Origin: Oscillospiraceae bacterium
GTDB taxonomy: Bacteria > Bacillota > Clostridia > Oscillospirales > Oscillospiraceae
Length of the DNA: 21,984 nucleotides
Direction: 5' to 3'
NCBI GenBank assembly: GCA_012513005.1
Contig: JAAZCZ010000114.1
Coordinates: 1 to 21,984, forward strand
Every line of letters begins with the position of its first letter. Position 1 is the first letter of the stretch. The notes under the pieces were generated by a model. It made no database searches. It was not told the DNA's origin and was given only the letters and a program-made list of their open reading frames with translations. Shown here piece by piece: positions 14,765-21,984 of this stretch. The translations under genes were made by a program, and so were the position numbers.

Positions 14765-15700
14765 TTATTTCTTTAAATAGCTGTCATAAAAAGCTGTAAT
14801 TTTATTCATCAGCTCGGTATCTAAGGAGCCGTTTGGATTAAATAGCCTGTTGTGACCTCGGTTTTCAAAGGCAATAAAAACAAAACGAGAATCGTTTTGA
14901 TATTTTTCTCTAAATACCGCAAACTGTTTATCAAAAGAAACCACATCATCATCCTTGCTGTGAATAAGCATAACCCCGGCATCAGATGACTCAAAACCGC
15001 TCGTGCAGGTTTTGGACGCATACTGCCCAAATTTAATCCTGTCAATAACAGACACAAAGGGCATAAGAAATTTTATGCCGTCGCCTGCCTTCCTTCCCGC
15101 TTCCTCTTCAAAGACATCAAGTGATTTGTTAAATCCTGCAGCCAAAACAGCGGCTTTAACATCTTTTTGGAAATTAAGTACGGTACCGCAGGAATACGCA
15201 CCCCAGCTGTGACCAAAGAGCATAACGGGCAAACCCGCAAAATCGGGGCTTTCTTTAACAAACGAAATGGCATGACTAAGGTCAATAACACCCTGCGGCA
15301 TACCGCCGACTTCCTCACCACCGCTTTCATCGTTGCCTGTGGCATCGTAGGCAAAGACTATATATCCGTTTGAGGCAAAATAGTCTGCTATTGCCATGTA
15401 TGAGTTATGCCCGCCACCGCCGAAACCGTGCGCCATCACAATAACAGCCTTATTATCACCGCTTTTATAATACTTGTATCCCACAAGGCTTTGCCCCTTG
15501 TCTGAGGCAAATGTGTATTTTTCACGTATAAGCCCTTCAAACGAATCGGGTGATAACATGTATTCTTTGGCACTTTCAAATCTTCGTTCGAAAACATATT
15601 TATAAAGGTTCAAAGATACCGAAAACAGCGAAGCTACAACAGCAATAAGCAGGACAATAATAACAGCTAAAAATATTTTGCTTTTCTTTTTGCTTTTCAC
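14765..15700 (-). CDS. membrane-anchored alpha/beta hydrolase
   Basis: A 311-residue serine hydrolase with an N-terminal Lys-rich segment and one hydrophobic helix (about residues 9-30). It is probably a signal anchor, placing the catalytic domain outside the cell. Fold marks: VIVMAHGFGGGGHNS (oxyanion loop, 87-100), FGHSWGAYS with the nucleophile S165, an acidic residue in IHSKDDDVVSF (about D250-D252), and the catalytic H283 in ENRGHNRLF. The domain resembles peptidase S9-like and lipase-like hydrolases; the substrate is unknown. Start: GTG at 15700, set by AAGGAGG eight bases upstream. It begins 32 bases after the end of the XRE regulator gene on the same strand, so the regulator and hydrolase probably form one operon. 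Confidence 0.85.
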   Translation of the reverse strand: MKSKKKSKIFLAVIIVLLIAVVASLFSVSLNLYKYVFERRFESAKEYMLSPDSFEGLIREKYTFASDKGQSLVGYKYYKSGDNKAVIVMAHGFGGGGHNSYMAIADYFASNGYIVFAYDATGNDESGGEEVGGMPQGVIDLSHAISFVKESPDFAGLPVMLFGHSWGAYSCGTVLNFQKDVKAAVLAAGFNKSLDVFEEEAGRKAGDGIKFLMPFVSVIDRIKFGQYASKTCTSGFESSDAGVMLIHSKDDDVVSFDKQFAVFREKYQNDSRFVFIAFENRGHNRLFNPNGSLDTELMNKITAFYDSYLKK

Positions 15701-15732
15701 AAGATCAGCCTCCTTTGTGTTATTTGATCTTA

Positions 15733-16469
15733 TTAATGCTTTGCGCGCTTATCGCTGTTTATTAAGCTGTAGTAAACTATCATCATATATATGGCATAAG
15801 TAGCAATGCAGGTGGCAACTGCCACAGCCAAAAGCAGAACACTGTCTGCTATACCGCCATGCATGACGCTCACAGCAATTATTCCGGCGATGACCAGCAC
15901 AAGGGATAAAACAACCATGCTGATATACTTTTTTATTATTATCTTATATTTATCCGAAAACTCTTTAAAGAAATTGTTGTCAAAAACTAGTGGCTCATTT
16001 TCGAGGACTTTAAAATTATCTGTTCTGAAAAACGAGCGGAAGCAAAGACAGCAAGCAGAGAAATGCCCAAAGCCATAATGCAGAACATTGCTATGTTTGC
16101 AGCGCTTTCATACTTGGGAAACAGGTTGGGGGGGATAGTAGCAAATATTATAACGAAAAACCCAATAGCGAGAAGCCTTGCCTTTTTTCCGACAGCAAGA
16201 AGATAAGATGCAATGAGCTCACGGCTTGCGTAAAAGCCCTTTTCGTTTTCGCTTTCGGCTCTGCTGTGTTCGGGAGCTTCTTTTAATAAGTAATCTGTAG
16301 AGACTTCAAAAATGTTACCTATCATTAAAAGCTTTTCAGTCTCGGGGAATCCCTGACCGTTTTCCCACTTGCTTACAGCCTGTCTGGAAGTGCCGAGCAT
16401 TTCGGCTAAGGATTCTTGGGACATCCCTTTTTCTTTTCTGAGTTTAATTAATTTTTCACTAAATGTCAT
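15733..16469 (-). pseudogene. XRE-family regulator with C-terminal membrane domain, frameshifted
   Basis: N-terminal helix-turn-helix (residues 1-60: KLIKLRKEKGMSQESLAEML, GTSRQAVSKWENGQGFPE) followed by a linker and hydrophobic helices. The first frame stops early at 15987 after ILKSSKMSH. One base off, the minus strand continues without break: VLENEPLVFDNNFFKEFSDK, then two further membrane helices, ending INSDKRAKH at 15733. The joined protein would have about 245 residues and four membrane segments, the layout of clostridial HTH proteins with a membrane sensor domain. The lesion lies within about 16001-16012 and equals one missing base. It may be a real mutation or a sequencing error. The short form still has the DNA-binding domain. 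Ribosome binding site: AGGAGGT before ATG 16469. It precedes the hydrolase gene. Confidence 0.75.
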
Positions 16470-16525
16470 TTTGCTGACCTCCTGCGTATTTGATGAGCAA
16501 AGAATACAGGAAATTTGCGCGTCTG

Positions 16526-16554
16526 ACTATCATCTTTGAGATGCACTTTGTCAA
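16526..16554 (-). promoter_or_regulatory. promoter of the XRE regulator-hydrolase operon
   Basis: Minus strand: consensus TTGACA (16554-16549), 17-base spacer, GATAGT (16531-16526), about 55 bases upstream of the start codon. Confidence 0.6.
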
Positions 16555-16671
16555 CCTGTGGTTGCGTTTTGCAAAAATGCTGTTATTAATGTGCTTTTAG
16601 CAGAAAATACCGCCAATAAATTATATATTTTATTATACTACGATAAGTAGGTGCAGACAATAAAAGCATAA

Positions 16672-16702
16672 AAATAGCCTGCCGGGATTTGGCAGGCTAT
16701 TT
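16672..16702 (-). terminator. intrinsic terminator of the amidase gene
   Basis: A 12-base perfect stem (16672-16683 with 16691-16702) with a seven-base loop. On the minus strand the stem is followed by a run of T, then more T-rich sequence. It is nine bases beyond the amidase stop. Confidence 0.88.
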
Positions 16703-16711
16703 GAGTATTAA

Positions 16712-18243
16712 TTACTGCTGATTTAGGTATTTCTGAGGGATAGCGCGCAGGTTTGTCTGTGCCTCAAAGCTATACGCAATGTTAATTAGCTTTTGATCCT
16801 CATTTGCCTTGGCAACAAAGGTAGCGCCCATGGGAGAGCCGCCGCCGGGTGCACCCAGAGGCACGGTGATAACCGGGTAGCCTGCAACAGAGGGCAAGAC
16901 TATTCCGTCAGTGTCAATAAACACAAGGGCATCGAGCTTATTATCCTCAAAGAGCTTATCTATTTTGCTCTTTGCATTTTTAACAATTTCGGCTACCTTT
17001 GCAGTGTCGGGCTTTTCGGTATCATTAGCATCCTCTAAAAGCCCTTGCCCGTATTTGGCATTTCTGCCGAGGTCTTTTTTATTAAACTCAATTAGCTCTG
17101 CAAGGCTCTTAACCGGAGCTTCGTTAGCGCTTAGATACTCACCTAAATTGTATTTGAACTCCTGCTCAATAATAGTGTCGTTTTCAATGCCCTTCTCATC
17201 GAGAGTAACGGTCACAACATTAGCGCCCAGCTCTTTTAGCCTTTTAATAAGCTCGGCAGCAGAGCCTGTGTCATATACACCTATTGTCTTGCCCTTTATA
17301 AATTCACGCTCAAAAGCAAGACTCAGCTGCTTTGTCTTATCACTAATAGATGCGTTAAATAAAACGGCGGCATCTGTAACATTTTTAGTCATGGGACCTA
17401 CAGTGTCCATTGAAGCTGCCAAGGGAATGACACCCTTTGTTGAAATTAGGTCCTTTGTGGGCTTGTAACCGACAATCGAGGAAACGGCAGCGGGGGCGGT
17501 AATAGAGCCTGTTGTTTCGGTGCCCAAGGCAACTGCGGAAAAGTTAGCGGCAACGGCAGCACCGCTTCCTGAGCTTGAGCCCTGCGGGCTTAAATTAATC
17601 GGGTCAAAGGGGTTGTGGGTCTGACCTGTCTTGCTGCTGTAGCCGCCGGGCATTTTCGCATCCATGTAATTTGCAAGCTCGGAGAGATTTGCCTTTCCGA
17701 GTATTATGGCACCGGCATTAATAAGCTCATTAACTAAGTCTGCGTTAGTTTTTGGTGTAAAATTGCTAAGCGCAACGGTGCCTCCGCTTGTCGGCATATT
17801 GTTCGTATTAATATTGTCTTTTATTAAAACGGGAATACCGCTTATGTTATTGCCGTTATCAGGGGCTTTATCCTTGGCGCGGGCGTCGTTTATGGCGTTG
17901 GGATTAATTTCGGTAACGGCATTTAATCCTTTGTTGCCCGTGTCATAGGTCTTAATTCTGTCTAAGTAAAAAGCAGTCAGCTCCTCATAGCTGAGCTTAC
18001 CCTCTGCTATAGAGGCTTTTATTTCAGCTATGGATTTTTCCATAATTAAATGAGCCTTCGCTCTTATTTTTTCAATATCAAGACCCTTTAGCTGCTCGTC
18101 GATCAGCTTAATTTGCCTATCCTTATCATAGGAAATGTACTCCTCCTGTGCGGCAGAGGGAAACAGGCTCTTTTTAACAAAAAAGAAAGCCACACCGGCA
18201 ATAATTGCAATTGCGAGAATAATCAAAATAGCTTTTTTTTCAT
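16712..18243 (-). CDS. amidase signature family protein with N-terminal membrane anchor; start codon separated by an out-of-frame A8 run
   Basis: Amidase-signature hydrolase of about 509 residues. Counted from the first codon of the open frame (TTG at 18226), the Ser-cisSer-Lys triad is K136 (IPVLIKDN), S218 (SPQGSSSGSGAA) and S241 (GTETTGSI). The substrate is unknown; peptide amides or amino-acid amides are typical. The N-terminus has a hydrophobic helix (LAIAIIAGVAFFFV) followed by KK, a signal anchor, so the enzyme likely works outside the membrane. The only good ribosome binding site (GGGAG) precedes an ATG at 18243, but the following eight A put that ATG one base out of frame. With nine A it would read M-K-K-K-A-I-L-I-I and join the frame exactly. 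So either one base is missing, the tract is phase-variable, or slippage restores the frame. Confidence 0.85.
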
Positions 18244-18293
18244 AATAACTCCCGTTTTATATAATAATATAAGTGTTTTTTGATTATCTCACA

Positions 18294-18333
18294 GATATTC
18301 TGTAATAAATCAAGATATTTATTACAGAATATC
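18294..18333. repeat. 17-base perfect inverted repeat between amidase and ktrB
   Basis: Left arm 18294-18310, right arm 18317-18333, six-base loop. It is AT-rich, without T tract on either side. It lies between divergent genes, so an operator or shared regulatory site is more likely than a terminator. Confidence 0.6.
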
Positions 18334-18407
18334 AGGAAATTATCGTTATACGGCATGAAATTACATCTGCAGACACGCAATAATTAAAGTTTATTTTATC
18401 TCCTGCC

Positions 18408-18434
18408 TTGAAATTGCTGTGAGTTAGATATAAT
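18408..18434 (+). promoter_or_regulatory. candidate promoter of ktrBA
   Basis: TTGAAA (18408-18413) and perfect TATAAT (18429-18434), but the spacer is only 15 bases, shorter than ideal. The leader to the start codon is about 50 bases. Confidence 0.45.
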
Positions 18435-18491
18435 ATTAGGAGAAACTAAACGTAAAAAAGCAATAGAAGAGTCTCGGAGGTTAGCGTCTTT

Positions 18492-19829
18492 ATGACCGAG
18501 CCGGTAAAAAGGAAAAAACACCACTCATCATTTCAGATAATAGTGTTCTGGTTTGCAGCAGCAATTGCAGCGGGAACAGTTTTACTTTGGCTGCCTATAT
18601 CCTCGGCAACAGGCAGCTTTACACCCATACTAAAAGCAATGTTCACAGCAACCTCAGCTGTCTGCGTTACGGGGCTTGTTGTAGTAGACACGGCAACACA
18701 CTGGTCGGGCTTTGGTCATGCGGTAATAATAATACTAATCCAAGCGGGAGGCATGGGCGTATTCACAATCGCACTTGCAATAAGCCTGCTCTCAGGCAAA
18801 AGAATAGGGCTGATGCAGCGCAGCACGATGCAGGAGGCAATTCAGGCACCGGCTGTCGGCGGCATAGTGAAGATCACAGGCTTTATAATAAAAGCTACCC
18901 TGCTTTTTGAGCTGGCAGGTGCTTTGGCGCTATCGCCTGCATTTATAAAAGAATTTGGATTTTTTAAGGGTGTTTGGAACGCACTTTTCCACTCAATTTC
19001 AGCGTTTTGCAACGCAGGATTTGACCTGATGGGTGCAAAATCCAATTTCTCCTCACTCACAGACTATGCAGCCTCAGCCTCTGTGAGCCTTACAATAACA
19101 TTTCTAATAATAATAGGTGGCTTAGGTTTTATTACATGGGATGACCTTAAGACAAATAAGCTTCACATAAAAAAATACAGGATGCAGACAAAGGTAGTGC
19201 TTGCAACTACAGGGCTGCTCATAATTCTTCCCGCTTTGTATCTCTTTTTCTTTGAGTTTGACGATATGTCAATAAAAGAAAGGCTATTAGCTTCGCTTTT
19301 TCAGTCTGTCACACTCAGAACAGCGGGGTTTAATACAGTTGATTTTAAAATACTCTCAGATTCTGCAATCGCCCTTTTCATACCTCTAATGATGATCGGC
19401 GGCTCCCCGGGCTCAACAGCGGGCGGCATAAAAACAACAACACTGGTAGTCTTGCTTGCAGCTGCCTTTGCATCGTTTAGAAAAAGAGAAGCACCTGAGC
19501 TTTTTAAGCGGAGAGTGTCCAACGAAACAATCATGAATGCTGCCTCAATTATGATTATGTATGCGGTGTTGTTTTACTTTTCAGCCCTCATAATCAGCTA
19601 CACAGAGCGCTTACCCATGCTCACCTGTATGTTTGAAACCGCCTCGGCAATAGGCACTGTCGGTCTGTCTCTGGGTATAACCCCGTCTTTGGGCGCAAGC
19701 TCGCAGCTGATACTCATATTCCTTATGTTCTTCGGCAGAGCCGGAGGTCTCACAATAATCTTCGCAGCAACAAGCACAGTATCAACAGGCGGAGCAAAGT
19801 TTCCGCTTGAAAAAATAACAGTAGGGTAA
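18492..19829 (+). CDS. ktrB: potassium uptake channel subunit KtrB (TrkH/KtrB family)
   Basis: Integral membrane K+ (or Na+-coupled K+) translocating subunit, 445 residues, the usual KtrB length and shorter than TrkH. It has four M1-P-M2 repeats. The four pore loops are visible as TSAVCVTGLVV (near 55), ISAFCNAGFDLM (near 170), SVTLRTAGFNTVD (near 270) and TASAIGTVGLSLG (near 390), each with the expected filter glycine. The third-repeat gating loop region contains GGSPGSTAGGIKTTT, as in the family. It works with the cytoplasmic ring of KtrA, whose gene follows after 15 bases. Start: ATG 18492 with GGAGG 11 bases upstream, a rather long spacing. In Bacillota, Ktr systems are inhibited by c-di-AMP through KtrA; no c-di-AMP riboswitch was recognised upstream. 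Confidence 0.95.
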   Translation: MTEPVKRKKHHSSFQIIVFWFAAAIAAGTVLLWLPISSATGSFTPILKAMFTATSAVCVTGLVVVDTATHWSGFGHAVIIILIQAGGMGVFTIALAISLLSGKRIGLMQRSTMQEAIQAPAVGGIVKITGFIIKATLLFELAGALALSPAFIKEFGFFKGVWNALFHSISAFCNAGFDLMGAKSNFSSLTDYAASASVSLTITFLIIIGGLGFITWDDLKTNKLHIKKYRMQTKVVLATTGLLIILPALYLFFFEFDDMSIKERLLASLFQSVTLRTAGFNTVDFKILSDSAIALFIPLMMIGGSPGSTAGGIKTTTLVVLLAAAFASFRKREAPELFKRRVSNETIMNAASIMIMYAVLFYFSALIISYTERLPMLTCMFETASAIGTVGLSLGITPSLGASSQLILIFLMFFGRAGGLTIIFAATSTVSTGGAKFPLEKITVG

Positions 19830-19844
19830 TACCCGGGGGTTAAT

Positions 19845-20495
19845 ATGAAAACTATATTACTAATCGGAATCGGAAGATTCGGAACGCATATTGCAAAGCA
19901 CCTGTCGGAAATGGATCAGGAAATAATGGCTATTGACAAGGATGAAGAGCTTATAAACAGCATTTTGCCTTTTGTCACATCTGCCCAGATAGGCGACAGC
20001 ACAAACCCCGAATTTATGAAGTCGCTCGGCGTTAATAACTATGATGTCTGTATTGTCGCTATTGGAGATGAGTTTCAAAGCTCACTTGAAACAGCCCTAC
20101 TGCTAAAAGAGCTGGGTGCCAAGCGCGTAATAGCGAGAGCATCAACTGATGTGCAGGAAAAGTTCTTGCTCAGAAACGGCGCCGATGAGGTCGTGTTCCC
20201 GGAAAAACAGCTTGCCAGATGGACAGCTATTTACTGCGTTGCAAACAACCTGCTCGATTACATTGAACTTGACGATGAACATGCCATTTTTGAAATCGAA
20301 GTACCACACGAATGGGTAGGCAGAAGCGTTGCCGAAATAGACATCAGAAGAAAACACAATGTCAGCATCATGGCGGTAAAAAAAGACGGGGAACTAAAAA
20401 TCACAATAGACCCGAACAAGTATTTCCAGGCAGGTGAAATTCTCATGGCACTCGGCAAAAATACAGACCTGCTCAAATGCTTCAAGATACAGTAG
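19845..20495 (+). CDS. ktrA: potassium channel regulatory subunit KtrA (TrkA-N/RCK)
   Basis: Cytoplasmic gating subunit of KtrB, 216 residues. The N-terminal RCK/TrkA-N Rossmann domain begins LLIGIGRFGTHIAKHL (nucleotide-binding GxGxxG), with the acidic AIDKDEE at the end of the second strand and QIGDSTNPEF further on. The C-terminal RCK_C domain (about 135-216: FEIEVPHEWVGRSVAEIDI, IMAVKKDGEL) is the place where c-di-AMP binds in Staphylococcus KtrA. It forms an octameric ring under the KtrB dimer. The start is ATG 19845; the ribosome binding site GGGGG is poor, and translation is probably helped by ktrB ending just upstream. A terminator hairpin follows at 20510. Confidence 0.95.
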   Translation: MKTILLIGIGRFGTHIAKHLSEMDQEIMAIDKDEELINSILPFVTSAQIGDSTNPEFMKSLGVNNYDVCIVAIGDEFQSSLETALLLKELGAKRVIARASTDVQEKFLLRNGADEVVFPEKQLARWTAIYCVANNLLDYIELDDEHAIFEIEVPHEWVGRSVAEIDIRRKHNVSIMAVKKDGELKITIDPNKYFQAGEILMALGKNTDLLKCFKIQ

Positions 20496-20509
20496 CAAGA
20501 AAAAAACTA

Positions 20510-20549
20510 AGAGGGCTGCAGCAAAACTTCTGTTTTGATACAGCCCTCT
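20510..20549. terminator. terminator between ktrA and the convergent HesA/MoeB gene
   Basis: Outer stem AGAGGGCTG (20510-20518) with CAGCCCTCT (20541-20549) and an inner helix CAAAAC/GTTTTG. AT-rich flanks lie on both sides, and the flanking genes are convergent. Confidence 0.78.
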
Positions 20550-20571
20550 ATTAATTATCATAAAAAATCTG

Positions 20572-21243
20572 CTAAAAAATCTCAGTTAAATCGCAGTGCA
20601 AGAGGTCAAAATAATAGAGCTTGCCCTTTTCGTGCGGCAGATTGCAAAGCAGCTTCACACCCAGCGATACCTGCAACGAAGCGGCAACAGCAGGTGTGAA
20701 AGACAGCACGGAGCGGGGAGTCTCTTCCTCTATATTTCCCGAGCCTACAACCTTATCCAAAAAATCATCATCCGGCATGGCAATGCCGCAGGCGGCAACC
20801 CAGCCTTCAACAGCCCCGTAAATGCAGGGGATATTTTGCTTTTTGCAGGCGCGGTATAAAACTCTTCGGGCAGGAAAATTATCCAAAGCATCAAAAACAA
20901 TGTCGTGCCCACTGATTAAATCTTCGGCATTGTTTTCGCTTATATAATCAGGAACAGCAATAAATGAAACCTCGGGATTAACAGCAGCAGCTCTATTCTG
21001 TGCTGACTTCACCTTCAAAGCCCCGATAGATGTTAAATCCGAATAAAGCTGACGGTTTAGGTTGGAGGAAGAGAAGGTATCTCCGTCTGCTACAGTAATA
21101 TGTGAAACTCCGAGTCTGAGCAGCATTTCAATAATATACCCGCCAAGCCCGCCGCAGCCGGCAACAAAGAACTTTTTATTAAGAAGCTCTGAGCAGGCAA
21201 ACTGCGAGAGAGGTCCAATATTTTTAATATAACGCTCATCCAT
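20572..21243 (-). CDS. HesA/MoeB/ThiF family adenylyltransferase
   Basis: E1-like enzyme that adenylates the C-terminal glycine of a small sulfur-carrier protein such as MoaD, 223 residues. Marks: VAGCGGLGGYI (27-37, nucleotide loop), VADGDTF, NLNRQLY with the conserved Arg, and VFDALDNFPARR near 113-124. No CxxC zinc motif is present, so it belongs with the short HesA-like forms, not classical MoeB. Start: ATG at 21243 after GAGGTG. A longer frame reaches ATG 21303 but has no ribosome binding site and begins only about six bases after the predicted transcription start. It is divergent from moeA, which suggests a role in molybdopterin synthesis; ThiF-like thiazole synthesis is the alternative. 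Confidence 0.85.
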   Translation of the reverse strand: MDERYIKNIGPLSQFACSELLNKKFFVAGCGGLGGYIIEMLLRLGVSHITVADGDTFSSSNLNRQLYSDLTSIGALKVKSAQNRAAAVNPEVSFIAVPDYISENNAEDLISGHDIVFDALDNFPARRVLYRACKKQNIPCIYGAVEGWVAACGIAMPDDDFLDKVVGSGNIEEETPRSVLSFTPAVAASLQVSLGVKLLCNLPHEKGKLYYFDLLHCDLTEIF

Positions 21244-21315
21244 GGCAAACACCTCAATGCAAAAGCCGAATTTTGAAATATCGAAAAATTGCTTATACTG
21301 CATAAACTATAGGAT

Positions 21316-21345
21316 ATTATAGATATAAGAATAAGCATAAGTCAA
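21316..21345 (-). promoter_or_regulatory. promoter of the HesA/MoeB-like gene
   Basis: Minus strand: TTGACT (21345-21340), 18-base spacer, perfect TATAAT (21321-21316). It supports the start codon at 21243. Confidence 0.7.
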
Positions 21346-21367
21346 GCTGCATGAGCAAGTTCACAGC

Positions 21368-21396
21368 TTGAATAAAATAGAAAAATGAGATATATT
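21368..21396 (+). promoter_or_regulatory. promoter of moeA
   Basis: TTGAAT (21368-21373), 17-base spacer, TATATT (21391-21396), 46 bases upstream of the start. It is arranged back to back with the promoter of the HesA/MoeB-like gene. Confidence 0.62.
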
Positions 21397-21442
21397 TTAT
21401 TGTGTCAGCAAAAAAGCCCCAAGGCTAATAAAGGAGAAAACA

Positions 21443-21984
21443 ATGCTGAAGGTAATAACACCGGCGCAGGCAATAAATATAATAAACAGCGAGTTTAAAG
21501 CTGCAAAAAGCATAGTAGAGCAAGTAGAGCTAGACTTTGCTGTCGGCAGAATTTTGGCAGAGGATATAATATCGGATGAATATGTGCCCGACTTTGACAG
21601 GTCAACGGTAGACGGCTATGCCCTGCATGCGGCAGATACCTTCGGCTGCAGCGAGGCTGTGCCTGCTATATTGAACCTGCACGCAGAGGTGCAGATGGGA
21701 AAAGCTGCTGATTTTATTCTGCCAAAGGGAAGCTGCAGCCCTGTTCCGACAGGCGGGGCTGTGCCTAAAGGAGTAGACTGTGTTCTCATGATTGAGCACG
21801 CAGAAGACTATAAAGACGGCACAATCGGTGCAACAATCCCCATGGCTGCAGGCAGAAATATGATATACAGGGGAGACGATGTGCAGCCCGGCAAAATAAT
21901 ATTAAGCCGCGGCAGACGCCTAAAATCACAGGATATTGGTGCCTTAGCTGCAATCGGCAAAAGCGTAGTGCCTGTTTGCAGGAA
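21443..21984 (+). CDS. moeA: molybdopterin molybdenumtransferase MoeA (3' end outside window)
   Basis: The first 180 residues of MoeA, which inserts molybdate into adenylated molybdopterin to complete the molybdenum cofactor. Start: ATG 21443 after AAGGAG (21431-21436). Visible: MLKVITPAQAINII, GRILAEDI, the family signature DFDRSTVDGYAL (about 51-62), then PTGGAVPKGVDCVLMIEH (about 103-120) and GRNMIYRGDDVQPGKII with GRRLKSQDIGALAAIG. It covers domain II and the beginning of the central domain; the catalytic MogA-like domain lies beyond the edge. The divergent adenylyltransferase supports a cofactor locus. Whether it is a single-domain MoeA or one with a C-terminal MoeA/PBP extension cannot be seen. 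Confidence 0.95.
   Translation, partial: MLKVITPAQAINIINSEFKAAKSIVEQVELDFAVGRILAEDIISDEYVPDFDRSTVDGYALHAADTFGCSEAVPAILNLHAEVQMGKAADFILPKGSCSPVPTGGAVPKGVDCVLMIEHAEDYKDGTIGATIPMAAGRNMIYRGDDVQPGKIILSRGRRLKSQDIGALAAIGKSVVPVCR

Noticed and set aside
15806..16078. Plus-strand 90-codon frame over the XRE gene
   Set aside because: Antisense shadow; the minus strand carries a recognisable HTH and membrane domain across the same bases.
16911..17468. Plus-strand open frame of 185 codons opposite the amidase
   Set aside because: Low-complexity Ser/Leu-rich translation antisense to the conserved amidase domain.
18334..18491. c-di-AMP (ydaO-type) riboswitch before ktrBA
   Set aside because: The leader after the likely promoter is only about 50 bases, too short for this riboswitch, and its conserved core was not seen.
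1..21984. CRISPR array, tRNA/rRNA gene, insertion sequence or phage attachment site
   Set aside because: No regularly spaced repeats, no tRNA cloverleaf or CCA-ended gene, no rRNA-like stretch and no transposase or integrase frame were found.

Overview
The window looks like a chromosomal segment of a strictly anaerobic, moderate-GC Bacillota, most likely a gut-type member of the Clostridia. This rests on family content: a 2-hydroxyacyl-CoA dehydratase subunit, hybrid cluster protein (Hcp), a LarA/LctD/EtfBA lactate module, a KtrBA potassium system, VanG/VanT-like enzymes, and strong AGGAGG ribosome binding sites. The species cannot be named from the sequence. No rRNA, tRNA, CRISPR array, insertion sequence or replication origin was seen.

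Layout. Positions 1-1912 (+): the 3' part of a 2-hydroxyacyl-CoA dehydratase subunit, followed at close spacing by a 52-residue membrane peptide and a 101-residue two-CxxC protein that starts with TTG. Positions 2037-4531 (+): a Cys-rich DUF5714 protein, a large inverted repeat, then hcp. Positions 4796-7473 (+): a D-Ala:D-Ser-type (VanG-like) ligase, a short serine-acetyltransferase-like hexapeptide protein, and a VanT-like racemase, with no VanXY. Positions 7753-12367 (+): larA, an FAD-linked lactate/glycolate dehydrogenase, etfB and etfA, which form a plausible lactate racemisation and oxidation operon.

Positions 12430-18243 form a less orderly block. It holds a double-repeat YegP/DUF1508 protein (-), a decayed methyltransferase followed by an intact paralogue (+), an alpha/beta hydrolase and a frameshifted XRE regulator with a membrane domain (-), and a secreted or anchored amidase whose start codon sits before an out-of-frame A8 run (-). 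Positions 18492-20495 (+) are ktrB-ktrA. Positions 20572-21984 are a HesA/MoeB/ThiF-type adenylyltransferase (-) divergent from moeA (+, cut by the window end), a molybdopterin pair with clear divergent promoters.

How the genes may work together. LarA would interconvert lactate enantiomers, and LctD with EtfBA would oxidise lactate. If the dehydratase at the left edge acts on lactoyl-CoA, the same organism could also reduce lactate through acryloyl-CoA, but that is inference. The ligase and racemase together predict synthesis of D-Ala-D-Ser for peptidoglycan. Three broken genes cluster between 13072 and 18243, while the metabolic genes on both sides are intact.
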